Assembly: GCA_038025085.1 (NCBI GenBank)
Contig: CM076141.1
Coordinates: 13,332,001-13,396,000, forward strand
DNA length: 64,000 nucleotides
Source of the DNA: Tetragonia tetragonoides
Taxonomy: Eukaryota > Streptophyta > Magnoliopsida > Caryophyllales > Aizoaceae
Direction: 5' to 3'
This document shows, piece after piece, positions 51,063 to 62,828 of the stretch (its first letter is position 1; the number at the start of each line of letters is the position of its first letter). The notes under the pieces are model-generated. The model saw only the letters and a list, made by a program, of their open reading frames with translations, was not told where the DNA came from and did no database searches. The position numbers and the translations under genes were made by a program.

Positions 51063-53000
51063 ATCGATTTTGCTAACCATTGCCCCAAGGGCAAATGTTA
51101 AGCTTCATTAATTGCTACAAACTCTCTTTGATTAATACAAAATACTAATTGTGCTAATCAATTCGTTTATTACCATACCAAAAATACCCTCACCCCTTCA
51201 TTCACTCTACTTCAGTTAATTATTTGGATTTTGGAGTGCCCAAAAATTCTCAATCGTCCACCCGTTTTACACGTCTCTCTCTCTTCTTCACAACACACAC
51301 TGTCTCTGTCCAACGGCACGTCCTCCACCGGCGAACGGCCACAGCCATTGAAGGACCCTACCACCGACCACCATCAAACACTATGTATGTACAAGTCGCC
51401 GGGAAACTAGCTACCATCCTCCTTTCCCACTCTTATACGTGGTTCATCTCAGCGTTTCCTTCACGTATCACCCTCTTTCTCTCTCCTCAACCTCCCATGG
51501 ATTTTCATTTTTCAAGGTGGAGTTCCGAATTGTTGGTCTTAGTTTTGGTTTTATTATTGACATTCTGGTATGCAATAGATGATGATGGTGGGATGAAGAG
51601 ATAAAAAAAACAGTTAACACTTTATTTTAGGATTCGATTTTCTTCTTTTTGGACATCATCTCTTTCCCAAACCCAGCAGCACTTCATTTGGTTACTGTAA
51701 ATTGTTTTCGGTTTAAGGTTCCTCCATCTACCGGTTATCGTTCTTGAAAAAGCTCACCAACGATTTAATAGATAGCTGGTGGGTTAGTGGTGGAGGAGAA
51801 GTGGGTAAATTTTTTTATTTTTTACTTTTTTTTGGGGGAATAATTGGAACTGTGGAAGTTGTAAAGTCCCAGGGTTGATTGACAGTAAAATGTCACTTCT
51901 TTGTTAAATGTGTGAAAAAGATTATTATTGTTCATTGCTACTCTTATTATTCAACTTTATATATTGATGTGATTCAATTTTTTATTATTATATTAATTCT
52001 AATAACAGAGGATGATGAACAAGAACCCATGCAATACACGGACATAAAATTTAGTATTGATATAAAGTCATTCATGGTGATATTTCTGGTCACCTTATAT
52101 TCCTTTACCTTTTTTTTACACCCACATGCATGCTCAATTGCTCATGTTATAATACTTGGGGAAGGGAACAAACTTTAATCATCTACCAACCTCTTAAGAT
52201 CCTACATACTTTAATGTTTTGATTTTGTTCTGTTTCTTTAATTCATGCATGTTTAGGGTGAAGTGATAATTACTTTAATTAAAATGATAAGGTGCCTCCA
52301 CAATGTACTACAGTATATACACATGATTATGTTAAGACACAAAGACAGTTTCTTACACTTTCTATTTTTTGGTGCGAAGACAGTTTCTTGCACTTTAATT
52401 GTGTTCTTACTTCTTACATGCTTAGATTATCATGTTGATAATTGAGTAGCTCTTATTTAAGACCGTACGGTAAGATAATGGAATATAAAACATTTTTTTT
52501 TAAAAAAAAATGTACTCCCATTTTACTAGAGTAATATTTTATGTTTGAAAAATAACATTTTTAGTTCAAAATATAGTAATAATTTTTGTCAAAATATAGA
52601 ACCGTCGTCTCATTGTAGGACCTGTCCTATATGAATTTTGGCGTTGATTTTTATATAGCTTGCTTCTTTGCTAAAATTTCCCTTCATGAGGAGACAATCT
52701 AACGACTAACCAATTAACCATATAGAGAGAATTGTATGTTTTGTCCGGCAAAGTGGAGATAGCATGGGGACTGCATTTGAAAACAAAGTTGCAAAAGACG
52801 TGTGATTATGCAAAAAACAAAAGACAGAGAAATAGTGATGAAAGTGAAGGCAGGTGAGAGAGTGCCCACCAATTTGCTATGGTCCATGAGGCAACCAATT
52901 ATTTGCTTTCACCCTCTTAAACAAAATATAATTATCAAGAGTAATAAAATTAAGCTTTCACTAAAGTTTTGTGTGAGACCAACTTATAATAAAATGAGAT
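51063..53000. other. Region between Helitron-like array and OTU/PMD MULE
   Basis: 51224-51604 is an open frame of 126 codons whose first ATG (51383) would give a 73-residue peptide with a hydrophobic end. The CT-rich DNA before it looks like a leader, but there is no recognised domain. A partial Helitron-like unit is at 51886-52054. From 52060 on there is AT-rich DNA without genes. Confidence 0.4.
51886..52054 (+). repeat. Partial Helitron-like unit
   Basis: Repeats the 3' half of the array units (AATGTCACTTCTTTGTTAAA, TTATTCAACTTTATATATTGA, AACAGAGGATGATGAACAAG). It ends in a decayed hairpin (CCCATGCAATACACGG) before TTTAG. It is direct in orientation, facing the inverted unit at 50721-51062 across about 0.8 kb. 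Confidence 0.6.
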
Positions 53001-53003
53001 CGT

Positions 53004-53150
53004 GGACGCCGATGCCATGGATGGGCGTAAATCACGGACGCCACACCATGGATCAGGCGTCTGTTATTTACGCCCATCCATGGCATCGGCGTCCGTGATT
53101 TCCGCCCATCCATGGTCCAGGCGGAAATTTCAGACGCCTGTCCCTTGGTT
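53004..53150. repeat. Left subterminal GC-rich palindrome
   Basis: Two perfect 29-bp arms (53004-53032 and 53066-53094), each containing CCATGG, face each other across 33 bases. Further GGCGTCTG, CCATGG and CAGACGCC words follow to 53150. Confidence 0.85.
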
Positions 53151-53221
53151 CAGTCGATTTTGATAGACGTTTGAATTTAAGATTAAGCTAACATTATTTT
53201 CGTTGTTTTCGTTAGGTTCCT

Positions 53222-55911
53222 TTGGAGCGGTTCGGTGGTGATGGTGTTGATTACAGTACGCATTTCGTCACTGATGAGTTATTTGATAGTGATAGAGATG
53301 CAATTAATTGGGCAAAACAAATTGCCCTTACTATCGGGTTTGAGTTGATAATTTCGTCACACAAGAACAATGGAAGCGTAAAATTGTTAAGATGCAATCG
53401 AGGTGAACGCTACAGAGGGGAATTAAGAGACTTAGATACTGCTGCTCGGAAGAATACGAAAACAAAGGCTTGTAAATGTATGTTCCAGTTAAGAGCTGAG
53501 CAAGTGTATGGGTCCAGTAGTTGGATGATTGTCACATTGCCTGGGATTAGGGGTACGCACAACCACTACTTTGCTGTGTTTCCTGAGGGATATCGTCAGA
53601 TGAGTGGTCTTAGTCCTGGGTCAAAGCAACTCGTTCGTGACATGACTTCGGTACAAACAAAGCCATGTGCTATCTTGGCCGCTATTAAGGAAAAATTTCC
53701 CGACGACAATGCAACTAGACGGCATGTGTACAACTACAGAGATCGTATAAGGAAACTTGATTTTGAAGAGAGAGATGTCATTGGTCAGTTTCATCATTTA
53801 GCTGTGGAGAATAAGTACGTACATTGGACAAGAGCCGACCCAGCTACTAATGAGGTAACTCACGTGTTCATGGCACACCCTACATCAATTCAGTTACTTC
53901 GGTCTTTTCCTTGGTTGATTGGCTTAGATTCCACGTACAAAACAAACAAGTATAAGATGCCGTTTCTTGAGATAGTGGGGATGACTCCAACCAATAAGAA
54001 CTTCCTCATAGCTTATGCCATTATGAAGGATGAGACTCAGGCAAGCTATGCGTGGGTCTTAGATAAGTTGAGGATGCTTATTGGAAATGATGTACGCCCA
54101 ACAACAATTTTGACCGATCGTGAGCTAGGGTTGATGACACCTATTAGAGAGATATTTCCCGACAGTGCCCATTTGCTCTGTACATGGCACATTAACAAAG
54201 TCGTTGAAGACAAAGTGTACAGACTTTGTGGAAAAGATAAGCTCGGCGCGCAGAGGTTCAAGAACGGGAAGTGAAAATATATCATGGAAGCTTCCACAGA
54301 AGCTGAGTACGATAGAGCAGTGCGTATGATGAAGGATACTTGGAGGAATTACCCTCACGTGATATCCTATGTAGAGGAGACCTGGCTGAGATACAAAGAG
54401 ATGTTTGTGGCTGCGTGGACGAATAAGGTGCTACACCTTGGCAACACTACGACTTGCAGGGTGGAGAGTGCACATGCCGCGCTAAAACAGTGGTTGAACT
54501 CCTCAACTGGAGCTTTGGACAATGTTTGGAACAAGGTCAACAAGTCAATCGAGTCATAACTAACTGAGATCAAGTACACACTTGAAGAGTGCAGAAGACG
54601 AAGAGGTGTGATGTACTCGGGTTTCCCATTCAACTATCTGATTGGGTATGTTTCCCATTACTGCTTAGAAATATTATCGGATGAGCTGAAAAGGATGAGA
54701 GAATTGAGTGACCAAGTATTTGATCGTTGCGGTTGTGTATTGAGATCCACTCATCAGATCCCGTGTGCGTGTGAGTTGAAAACGGCCACGAATACGGGCA
54801 CGCCAATTAGCTTGAATAGTGTCCACAAATTTTGGCGAACACTGGTTATTAGTGATGCAGTGGAGATAGATACGCTTGACATGACTGAGCATCCATCTGA
54901 GGACCATCGGTACTTTCACTCTCTCGTCCACGAGGTTAACTCAAGCGACCGGGCAGTTGTGCGCAACATATCTGTCCTTATAAATGAGCAGCTTCATCCT
55001 GATGAAGCGAGTTACGTCGAGCCGGAAGCGAACACGACAGTCAGAGGTCGACCGAGAGGGAGTTCCTCTACCAGACGTGATCCTAGTTCATGGGAGTACT
55101 CCCAGAGGGGTCGTGGTCGCCCTAGGTCATCCAGTTCGAGCCGCGGGCATGGTCGTAGCTCATCCTCATCGAGTAACGTCGTGCGGAGTACTGGTATGAA
55201 AACCCATAATTTATTAACATGTACATAATGTTGTTAATTACTTTTTGATAAGTACTATTAATGACTTTCTATTATATTGTCTTGCAGCTGGACACGGAAT
55301 AGATATCACTGAATTCTATCATGTTAACAAAATTCCGGGAATCATCATACCTTTCATTGAAGGATATCTCGATGTGCTTGGGGATGGTAATTGCGGTTTC
55401 CGTGTCATTGCGGACTACGTTTTCGGAGACCAAGAGCAATGGCGATTGACGAGAGTTTGCATTGCAAACGAACTCTTAGCTAACCGAGCATTGTACGAAA
55501 ACATATACGTTGACGGGGTCGACGCTGGTTACCGCCGTATTATGTGGGACGGAGGTGCGTGTCACGATGATCACTGGATGGTAGTACTTGAGGATTTGTT
55601 CCCAATTGCCAACCTCTTCAATGCAGCGATTATGTTATTCGGATACGGCAGCGGAAAGGGGTTATATGCTTGTTCCACTGTGCTACCGTTGCAAGTACCT
55701 TCGACACGCTACACGTCCAAGTAGGGAAATTGTCATAGGTCATTTAGGTGATTCGTACATGCATTATATCCGTCTGGATTTAGCCTCAGATTTCCCTGTT
55801 CCTCCGATATGCGCAGCATGGTTTACTTCCCGTTCTGATAGTGTCGCTGGTTGGGAGCAAATGTATGTTAGGCGAAGAGCACATTGGGATCGTTTAGCGA
55901 GGTCGACGTAA
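53222..55911 (+). pseudogene. MULE transposase fused to OTU-type cysteine protease
   Basis: Exon A (about 53216-55193, acceptor-like TTCGTTAG before it, true start not found) encodes a FAR1-like zinc domain (RCNRGERY, CKCMF, THNHY), then the MULE core (WLIGLDSTYKTN with first Asp, TILTDRELGLM with second Asp, LLCTWHI, TCRVESAHAALKQW with Glu), a SWIM-like finger (CGCVLRSTHQIPCACEL) and an RGRPRG/RGRGRPRS basic tail of AT-hook type. After an intron (55194-55287), exon B encodes an OTU protease domain with catalytic LGDGNCGFRV and a His in MHYIRLDL. In-frame TGA (54272-54274, where KxKYI homologues have Trp) and TAA (54557-54559), and a one-base frame change near 55690-55724, destroy the product. 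The gene converges on the PMD gene 240 bases away. Confidence 0.85.
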
Positions 55912-56151
55912 TTGAATGTTTTGCGTGATTGTTATATTTTTCTACTTATATCATTGTCACATTTTTGTGTGATTGTTATATTTTGCATGTTATATTTTTT
56001 CGTGATTATTGGAGGTAAATAAAACAACAAATTACAATAAAACAAAAAAGGTAAATAAGAAACAACAAATTACAATAACACAAATAACAATAGCAATGAA
56101 ACTCCAACATAAAAATATAACAAATTCGTCTAGGGTCATATAAGTAATACA

Positions 56152-58093
56152 TCATTTCGCAGCCCGCCAATCTCTCATATACTCCTCCATAACCGATCGA
56201 GGACCTTCCGCTTGCTCCGGAGGAAGCAAAGTAATGAAAGACTCAAATGCGACGGCTAGACGATTCACCCACTGCAAAAAAGTAACAGTGTGAGTTCAGA
56301 GATATGTAATACGTAAAAAAATATATATTTTTAGTTAATCACTTACATAATCGCTGTTGGATCGTGGAGGAATCACAGATCCAGGTGCTGCATCTTCAGG
56401 TGGTGTCAGCAGAGGGTGGGAGTGACGGTAGTACCACTCGAGGTAGTCATCCGTACATGCTGTGGGATCTGACGTGGATGCCTGAAACCCATGGAGACCA
56501 AGAATGTAACCTCCCGGGAACATACGCCAGGCATCAGATGATACTCGTACGGGGTAGACAACCTTGTACAAACGACTGGTCCATGACCTGATCGCTCTCT
56601 CTGGCCTAGTGATCGGGAAAGGGATACTCTGTACGTACCCGATTTGTCGTAAACAACGACCAGGCATGTACGGTTCGATAATATCCCGATATCGTAGCCA
56701 CCCCATGAATACAGTCCTCGGTACAGATGCAACCGGGTCAGAACCGTACGGCAACCACACCACCTACGTAGAAATGTTCAAGTTACGGTGAAGTAAAAAA
56801 AACATAGCAAACGACGAAATAATGCAAACATAGCAAACATAGCAAATGACGTACCTCTGACGCTCGCAGCTGATCCAAGCGTCTACGTAAGGAGTGCAGT
56901 CGAACCACGTCCTTGCCCTCAGCCTGGGCACTCCATACGCACGCACGGGGAGCCTCGCCGTCCCCGACAACCATCCGCTCCCGATGAGGTCGGAAGCAGG
57001 GAAAGTACTCGTATATCCATGCCTGGAGGAGAGTTAGGCATCCGCAGATGCCCTGAGAATCCCCCCGACTAGCTATACCGAGCTGACGATATAGGAAGGC
57101 GAGGGCAGCAGATCCCCAAGAGAACTGATGCGCCGTTCCGACACCGTCCCTCACCTCCATCACGCAGGAGGGTCTAATACGGTTACCACTCTTGTCGACA
57201 AACAAGGTGGATCCAATAAGTAACCACATCCAACCTACCGCCTGGATGTCCTCCATTCGGTCCTCCTCTCGGCAAAGTTCAAAAACCGACTCCGTGAGGA
57301 CCCCACCGCCCTGCCAGTGGCTATGCATCAGTTCATCTAGGGTGACCCCGAGAACCTCCATGGCCGTCGCCTGCAGCTGCCCATCCCGTCCGTCACTGGA
57401 AATGAGCTCTCCCTCTACAGGAATCCGAAGAATATGCCATACATCGTGCAACATGATGGTCATCTCTTCGAACGGCATGTGGAACGAGTTCGTATCCGGC
57501 TGCCACCTTTCAACGAATGCAGATATCAGGGGGAAGTCGATATGTCTGAACATAATGTCTGTCAGGTGTGATAACCCAGTCCCCTCGATCTGCGCCCTCA
57601 CCTCGGCCGACATCTCCGCTCGCCACTCACTCAGCCGCTGACAGACACTGAATCGGTTCTGACACTTCAACAGACCCCTCGTCTCTTTCCCCCTCCATAT
57701 ACGAGACGCTACGTGGCCCAGGGAGCTCGGTATGACGCTATCATCCGCCGGTCCACCGGCCACCTTCCCTGTAACAAGCCACGTACTGTCGTCCTCCGCT
57801 CTAGATCGTTTGCTACTACTGGACGAGCCAGTACTAACAAACCTACCGCCTCTGCCCTTCACCACGCGGCAATCTGAGGATGATTCGACGCCAATCTGAT
57901 CCTCGTCCATGGAATGATCCCCGGAGTAGAACTCGTTAGATCCGTAATCGTGTTGCTCAGCCTCATATAAGTGACGGTCAGTCATCTCCCTCATCCGAAC
58001 TGCCTCTCTCTGTCTCCGTACAGAGGCATCAATCCCGCGCGTCCTTGTGTGACGCGGTCCTGAACCAGATAGTTCACTGACTAACCTCGGCAT
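56152..58093 (-). CDS. Plant mobile domain (PMD, MAIN-like) protein, three exons, intact
   Basis: Exons 58093-56855, 56763-56347 and 56271-56152 join in phase (1239+417+120 nt) to 591 residues plus TGA with GT/AG borders (donors GTACGT and GTAAGT). The N-terminal ~125 residues are hydrophilic, with acidic and poly-Ser segments. The PMD follows, with LTDIMFRHIDFPLISAFVER, FEEMTIMLHDVWHILRIPV, GWMWLLIG, SWGSAALAFLYRQL, LLQAWIYEYFP and, in exon 2, VWLPYGSDP, YRDIIEPYMPGRCLRQIGYV and PFPITRP. PMDs occur in MAIN/MAIL1 nuclear proteins and in MULE- and Gypsy-borne copies (annotated as PP7 long-form homologues). Its role in transposons is unknown. Unlike the adjacent transposase it shows no stop or frameshift. 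The promoter should lie between 58094 and the right subterminal repeat. Confidence 0.88.
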
Positions 58094-58183
58094 CGATTTA
58101 CCGGCTCCTCCTCTCCTCTATCATTTCACATTTTTAATTAAACAATAATCAGTAATAAACAATTAAAATAATAATTGACAACT

Positions 58184-58300
58184 AATAATAATTGTAATAA
58201 CAAATAATAATAACAATAATAATATTAATAATAATAATAACAATAATAATAACAACAATAACAATTACAATAACAATAATAATAATAATAACACTAATAT

Positions 58301-58330
<30 letters not shown>
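58184..58330. repeat. AAT/AAC-rich microsatellite
   Basis: Imperfect AAT, AAC and ATA units in the upstream region of the PMD gene. Confidence 0.9.
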
Positions 58331-58332
<2 letters not shown>

Positions 58333-58349
58333 TTTTTTTTTTTGGTCTC

Positions 58350-58575
58350 GGGCGTCTGCTACAGACGCCTCACCTATGGGTGCGGCGTCTGAAAGTGGCG
58401 CCTCTACCATGGGTGGGCGTCTGCCGATCTCGCTCACCCATGGGTGAGCCGTCTGCAACTGGCGCCTGCCCCATGGGTAGGCGAGATCGGCAGACGCCCA
58501 CCCATGGGCGAGGCGTCTGCCGATCTCGCCTACCCCATGGGGCAGGCGGAAAGGGCAGACGCCCGACCCTTCGAA
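58350..58575. repeat. Right subterminal GC-rich inverted repeats
   Basis: GGGCGTCTGCCGATCTCGC (58415-58433) has a perfect inverted partner at 58481-58499. A third direct copy of GGCGTCTGCCGATCTCGCC starts near 58512. CCATGG cores recur about every 30-35 bases. Same word set as 53004-53150. Confidence 0.85.
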
Positions 58576-58710
58576 CTCGAAAAAAAAATTCGAAAACTTA
58601 CCACCCCGCCGCGATGCTCGCCGCCTCTGTCCTCGTCGCCGCCTCTGCCGCTGCCGCTAGCCCCTGACATTTCCGTTGTGATGGTGTGGTGGTGGTTTTG
58701 CCGTGAGTGA

Positions 58711-58890
58711 TGGTGGTGGTGCGTGAGGAGAGTGAGGAAGAGAGGTGGTGGTGAGGAGAGTGAGGAAGAGAGTGAGGAGTGAGTGCCGTGAGTGGTGGTG
58801 GTGGTGCCGTGAGTGGGGGTGGTGGTGCGTGAGGAGAGTGAGGAAGAGAGGTGGTGGTGAGGAGAGTGAGGAAGAGAGTGAGGAGTGAGT
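58711..58890. repeat. GA-rich minisatellite, two ~70-bp copies
   Basis: GTGAGGAGAGTGAGGAAGAGAG-type units (seen in parts) occur twice about 113 bases apart, each with an internal duplication. Lies just inside the putative right terminus of the MULE. Confidence 0.8.
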
Positions 58891-58961
58891 GAGAGTGAAG
58901 GGTAAATTTGTATTTTTCAAGGGCGGTGGTGAGTAATTTTGGGCGGTAAATAGCAATTCAC

Positions 58962-60419
58962 TAAGCGTATTGTGAATTGTACTACAATATCAATCTCTCT
59001 TTTCTTTTGTTTATAGAAAAAGAAAACAAACGGACCAATGATCTTTTACCACACAAGTCTCTAATGATGTGTTCGTGAGATTTTGACCCAGTAGTGGGTT
59101 TGACTTCAGGTGAAAAACGACATATTAACAGTAAAAGGTGCCTTAATTCTAGGAGATTAGGTCAAATCACAAATGGTGAACCCTTTGTGAGCTGTCCATT
59201 GATGAACAGCATTATCATGGAATGCCGGCCTTTGAGCCCTGTTACTGTTAATCAATAAATTACTTTTAACACCAGAAACCACAATCAAAACACGTAGTAG
59301 CTAATGTATGTTATTTAAATAGACTGAAAAACGGCCTGACCTAGTTCTTATGACTCCATATGCACGAGCTTGAGAGAGGGGAAAATCTTTCTGGAATATT
59401 TCTCTAATGGAGTTTAATGAAATTTAACCATAGACGGTGTGAAACCTCACTCAAATCGTTACCACTAGACACCCTTTTGATAAAGGACTATGTAAAAATG
59501 ACACTCGTAGTGTTAAATGTTGTCATGTCGGTAACAATCACGGTTTAAATTTAATAGTTTCACACTCATATGAATAAGCTAGTCATGTAGCACGCACCAA
59601 GCAAGTTCAACGAAGAATAGACATCATATTGAAAATTATGTTCCTGGGAAGGTTTGACAAATTAAAAATGCCTAGCCACTTCAAGATCTATAAGACTATA
59701 CTGTCTACGTTGGCGCCATCACTTGGTAAAATCAAGTCAGTGTTGCTCACGGGTATGGGTAGAATAGATACAAACCTGGAGGAAAAAGATTTCTCAAAAT
59801 CACCAAAAAAACTATGTAGCATGTGAGTTGTGACAATGATTAGTGAGTCAAATTCAAGCCATGCGTTAAGGTAAGAAAAGGTAATTACGAGCTCCTCCTC
59901 TTGAGGGTTACTCGTGGATAGCACACTACGTAGGCTAGTGGATAGAATTTCGATTTTTGAAGTGCATATGTAACAGAAAATAACTAGATGCATAAAGAGA
60001 ACCGCCAGTATCAAGGACATCAATACAACTCCCACCCATCCTTTTCATTACTCAGCTACTTGGCTAAAATGTGGAAAGTGAAACTCTGTACGTTCATAGG
60101 AGAAAAACATCAACCACTCAAACAAATGAAACCTGGGCTCACATTCTTTTCCAAATTGGCTAAATCCAACTAGCTAGATACACATGATTCCGAAAATGAT
60201 TGTATATACCACGCAAATATCTCAGTGAAGCCAAGCCAATATACACAAAGACATACAACAAGAGAGAGAGCGCCCTATCTAGCAGGGAAGCTGTAAAAGC
60301 ATCATGATGACATCTTACAGGCGTGGGAGTGAAAGAGAATGCTAGAGAATGAGGCTGCTCATTCCCTGATATGATCCATCAAACTCAGTCACATGTCATG
60401 TTATGTCAATTGTCATCGA
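58962..60419. other. Intergenic, 3' side of b561/DOMON gene
   Basis: No gene recognised. Open frames up to 115 codons show no known domain or convincing composition. It includes the presumed 3' UTR of the b561/DOMON gene just left of 60420. Confidence 0.45.
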
Positions 60420-62745
60420 TCATGCGTAGGGCTTTGTGGACCTGCTGGACTTTCTCTTCCAGACTATGACCCAGGTAATAGCCTCCAGCAACACCGCAAT
60501 CCCACCCAGCACGATAAGAATGCTAACATATGTCGACTTCCATCTCTTCTCAGGTTCCAATATATGTATGCCTTTGAACACATTGATGATTCCGAGGGTG
60601 ATGATGGCATATCCAATACAATGATGGTAGATGTTCCAGTAAAATCGATACTTATGGTCTTTGTTTGGTCTTAGAAACAATGCAAATATCTGTTAATGTC
60701 CAAAGAAACAACAGATTACAAAACCATTCGAATGTGCTGGTACAGAACAAAAACCATGCAGCAATATCAAGCTTTGGCTACAAAACTCATAAACATTAGA
60801 GTTTCCAAATATCTCTCTAAGATATGTATTGCAGAATTGGTATCATGCTATCATCCTCCAACTTTCACATCTTAAACGTCTCTAGAAAGTTGGCTTGAAG
60901 TTTAAACATTAAATCAAGTTCTACAATGAGCTAAGCAAATTCAATGCAAAGCATAGTTCTTGATGATAACATTCATGCCTAGCTTGCACAATTAGTAAAG
61001 AACCAGAAATGAAAAGTTTGGTAGTGAAGAGCTTAATTACCTGTACAGTGGCCAGGGTGAAGAGAGCAATGCCAATGTAGCGATGCCCCGTATAAACAAT
61101 CCCTTCAGACTCACTTCCTAGCTGAAGGCCGGTAGCCCAGCCAGCGATTCCGATAGCATATGCAGAGACTTGACAAGAAGCATGTGCATAGAACCAAGCA
61201 GGATCCGCAGACTCGAATGTCCTTAAGTACCTCGATATGATTGCCCCAACGGGAAACAATATTCCCCAACTAATGCCATTCAGTATTCCATGAATCTGAA
61301 CCAATAGAAAAACAGAATCCAAATGGTCAATTCTCACATCCCAACTACCACCATTTGGCTCACAGTTTTGACACTTATATTATAAGCAACTAAACATACA
61401 AAACCACACCCAAAATTACAATTTTCAGCTTGCAAGCATTTCCTTGGTAAGGAATTCATACTAACTAGCCCCACTTTATAGTGTGTAACTGTGTTCATAC
61501 TTCAGTCTCAAATTCTCTACAATTGAACATAGGAACAACAACTAAAAACATATTCTGTCTTATCTAAAAAGAAATTAAAAAAAAAACAAGAACATATTCT
61601 GAAATCTGAACATAAATCTCAAGGGTAATAAAAAATTGTAATAGAAACAAAACCCAGTTTTATTGCAGTAACCAAACAGAACAGTACATAAACTTCAACA
61701 AATCCAAGCTCTTAAATTAGCCCCACTTACAGTGTGCATTTACAATTTAATCAGCATTTCTTACTAACACAACAGAATACAAGAATAAGAACATATTTTG
61801 AACACAAATCCCCAAAATTGGAAACTAACCCAACATTTCATCAGTAACCAAACAGATCATGCCAAAAGCAAACCCCTGAAGATACAGGAAGTGTGATCTG
61901 GGAGGAGAGAGAATCATTTATTGAATCAAACTAGCTCCAATCCAATAATTATCCTTAATTATTCTACAAGTATATATCTACTACTATATATTACTGTAAT
62001 AACAACTGATAGCTCAGTGCTTAAATTGAAGTAAAAACAAACAAAATCCGAAAAACAATTACTCTTAAGAACACAAACTAATAAACAACAAACCCAAGAG
62101 AAGAATCAGAAAACCCACATCTCTCTTTTTCGTTGATGAACCACCATTAGACGAACTATCAGGTGAAGCACTACCAGAACTCAAATCCAAACTCTCCTTC
62201 GAATTCAAGTTCGGCCCTAAAAACTCATGTTTTTCAGGGGACCCACTTTTAGAAATCCCAGGGCCCACTTGCCAAACCTGGTTAATTTTCCCACCATCAC
62301 TCTTCAATTTCGCGAATATCGTAATCGACCCATCTCCTAAGTTGAACTCGGCGCTCTTTTCATACACCTCAAAAGCCAATTTCCCTTCGGTTATTTCGTT
62401 ATATGAGCTGAGATTATAAGTTTTGACTGAAATTGACCCTTTTGGGTCTTTGAATGCGAGGATTGCTTGGGTACCGAGCATGCCGGTTGCAGTTGGGTTG
62501 ATGCCCCATGCGACCCAGCCGGTTGGGGATGGTGGTGCGGCGGTGAATGCGACGGAGAGGGTTTTGCTTGAGGAGTTGTAAGACCAGTGGAGGGTTGAGT
62601 TTAAGGAAGGGAGAGAGGTGCAGGTTTTGTAGAGATTTGGGTTTGTGAGTTTTGGGGAGGTGCATGTTGCTGAGTGAGTTGGGGTTAAGAGAAGAGAGAA
62701 AATGGTGAGGAGAGAGAAAATGGGGAGGGATTGGGAAGGTGACAT
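60420..62745 (-). CDS. Cytochrome b561 and DOMON domain protein (CYBDOM), three exons
   Basis: Trans-membrane ascorbate-type oxidoreductase, probably in the plasma membrane. Exons 62745-62119, 61295-61041 and 60689-60420 join in phase (627+255+270 nt) to 383 residues plus TGA, close to the family length, with GT/AG borders. Residues 1-25 are a signal peptide. The DOMON domain (about 45-180) has [15 protein letters not shown], Met89 in TGMLG and His173 in KHEF as haem ligands. A Ser-rich linker (188-205) leads to the b561 core, with five expected helices and candidate haem ligands His211 (IHGILN), His247 (FYAHAS), His280 (TGHRYIG) and His316 (NIYHH). Homologues transfer electrons from cytosolic ascorbate outward, to iron or other acceptors. 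The start at 62745 is preferred over an upstream Met at 62901 because a TATA box lies between and the signal peptide begins here. No damage is seen. Confidence 0.95.
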
Positions 62746-62821
62746 TGTTGGAGGTGAGTGAAGGAGTGGAGTGTGGGTGTTTAACGGTATGATATTTGGG
62801 AAAGTTCTGGGTTGTGGAGGG

Positions 62822-62828
62822 TTATATA
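62822..62828 (-). promoter_or_regulatory. TATA box of CYBDOM gene
   Basis: TATATAA on the minus strand, 77 bases before the ATG at 62745, next to a GA-rich tract (62829-62870). Confidence 0.65.

Larger units (their letters stand above)
53001..58961. mobile_element. MULE-type element carrying OTU-fused transposase and a PMD gene
   Basis: Unit bounded by GC-rich subterminal repeats (53004-53150 and 58350-58575), both built of GGCGTCTG/CAGACGCC and CCATGG words. It encloses a plus-strand MULE transposase-OTU pseudogene and a convergent minus-strand plant-mobile-domain gene. The likely right end is near 58961: on the minus strand it reads GTGAATTGCTATTTACCGCC, which looks like a MULE terminus. 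I find no matching terminus left of 53001, so the left end is probably deleted. No target duplication was identified. Boundaries are therefore provisional. Confidence 0.65.

Noticed and set aside
51224..51604. 126-codon plus-strand frame as a gene
   Set aside because: Starts without ATG; the ATG-started part is 73 residues with no recognised domain. Mentioned as possible captured DNA only.
52802..53098. 98-codon plus-strand frame
   Set aside because: Its C-terminal third is translation of the palindromic subterminal repeat.
57192..57641. 149-codon plus-strand frame
   Set aside because: Antisense shadow of the PMD exon.
58380..58710. Two overlapping plus-strand frames of 95 and 88 codons
   Set aside because: Translations of the GC-rich subterminal repeat; no independent coding signal.
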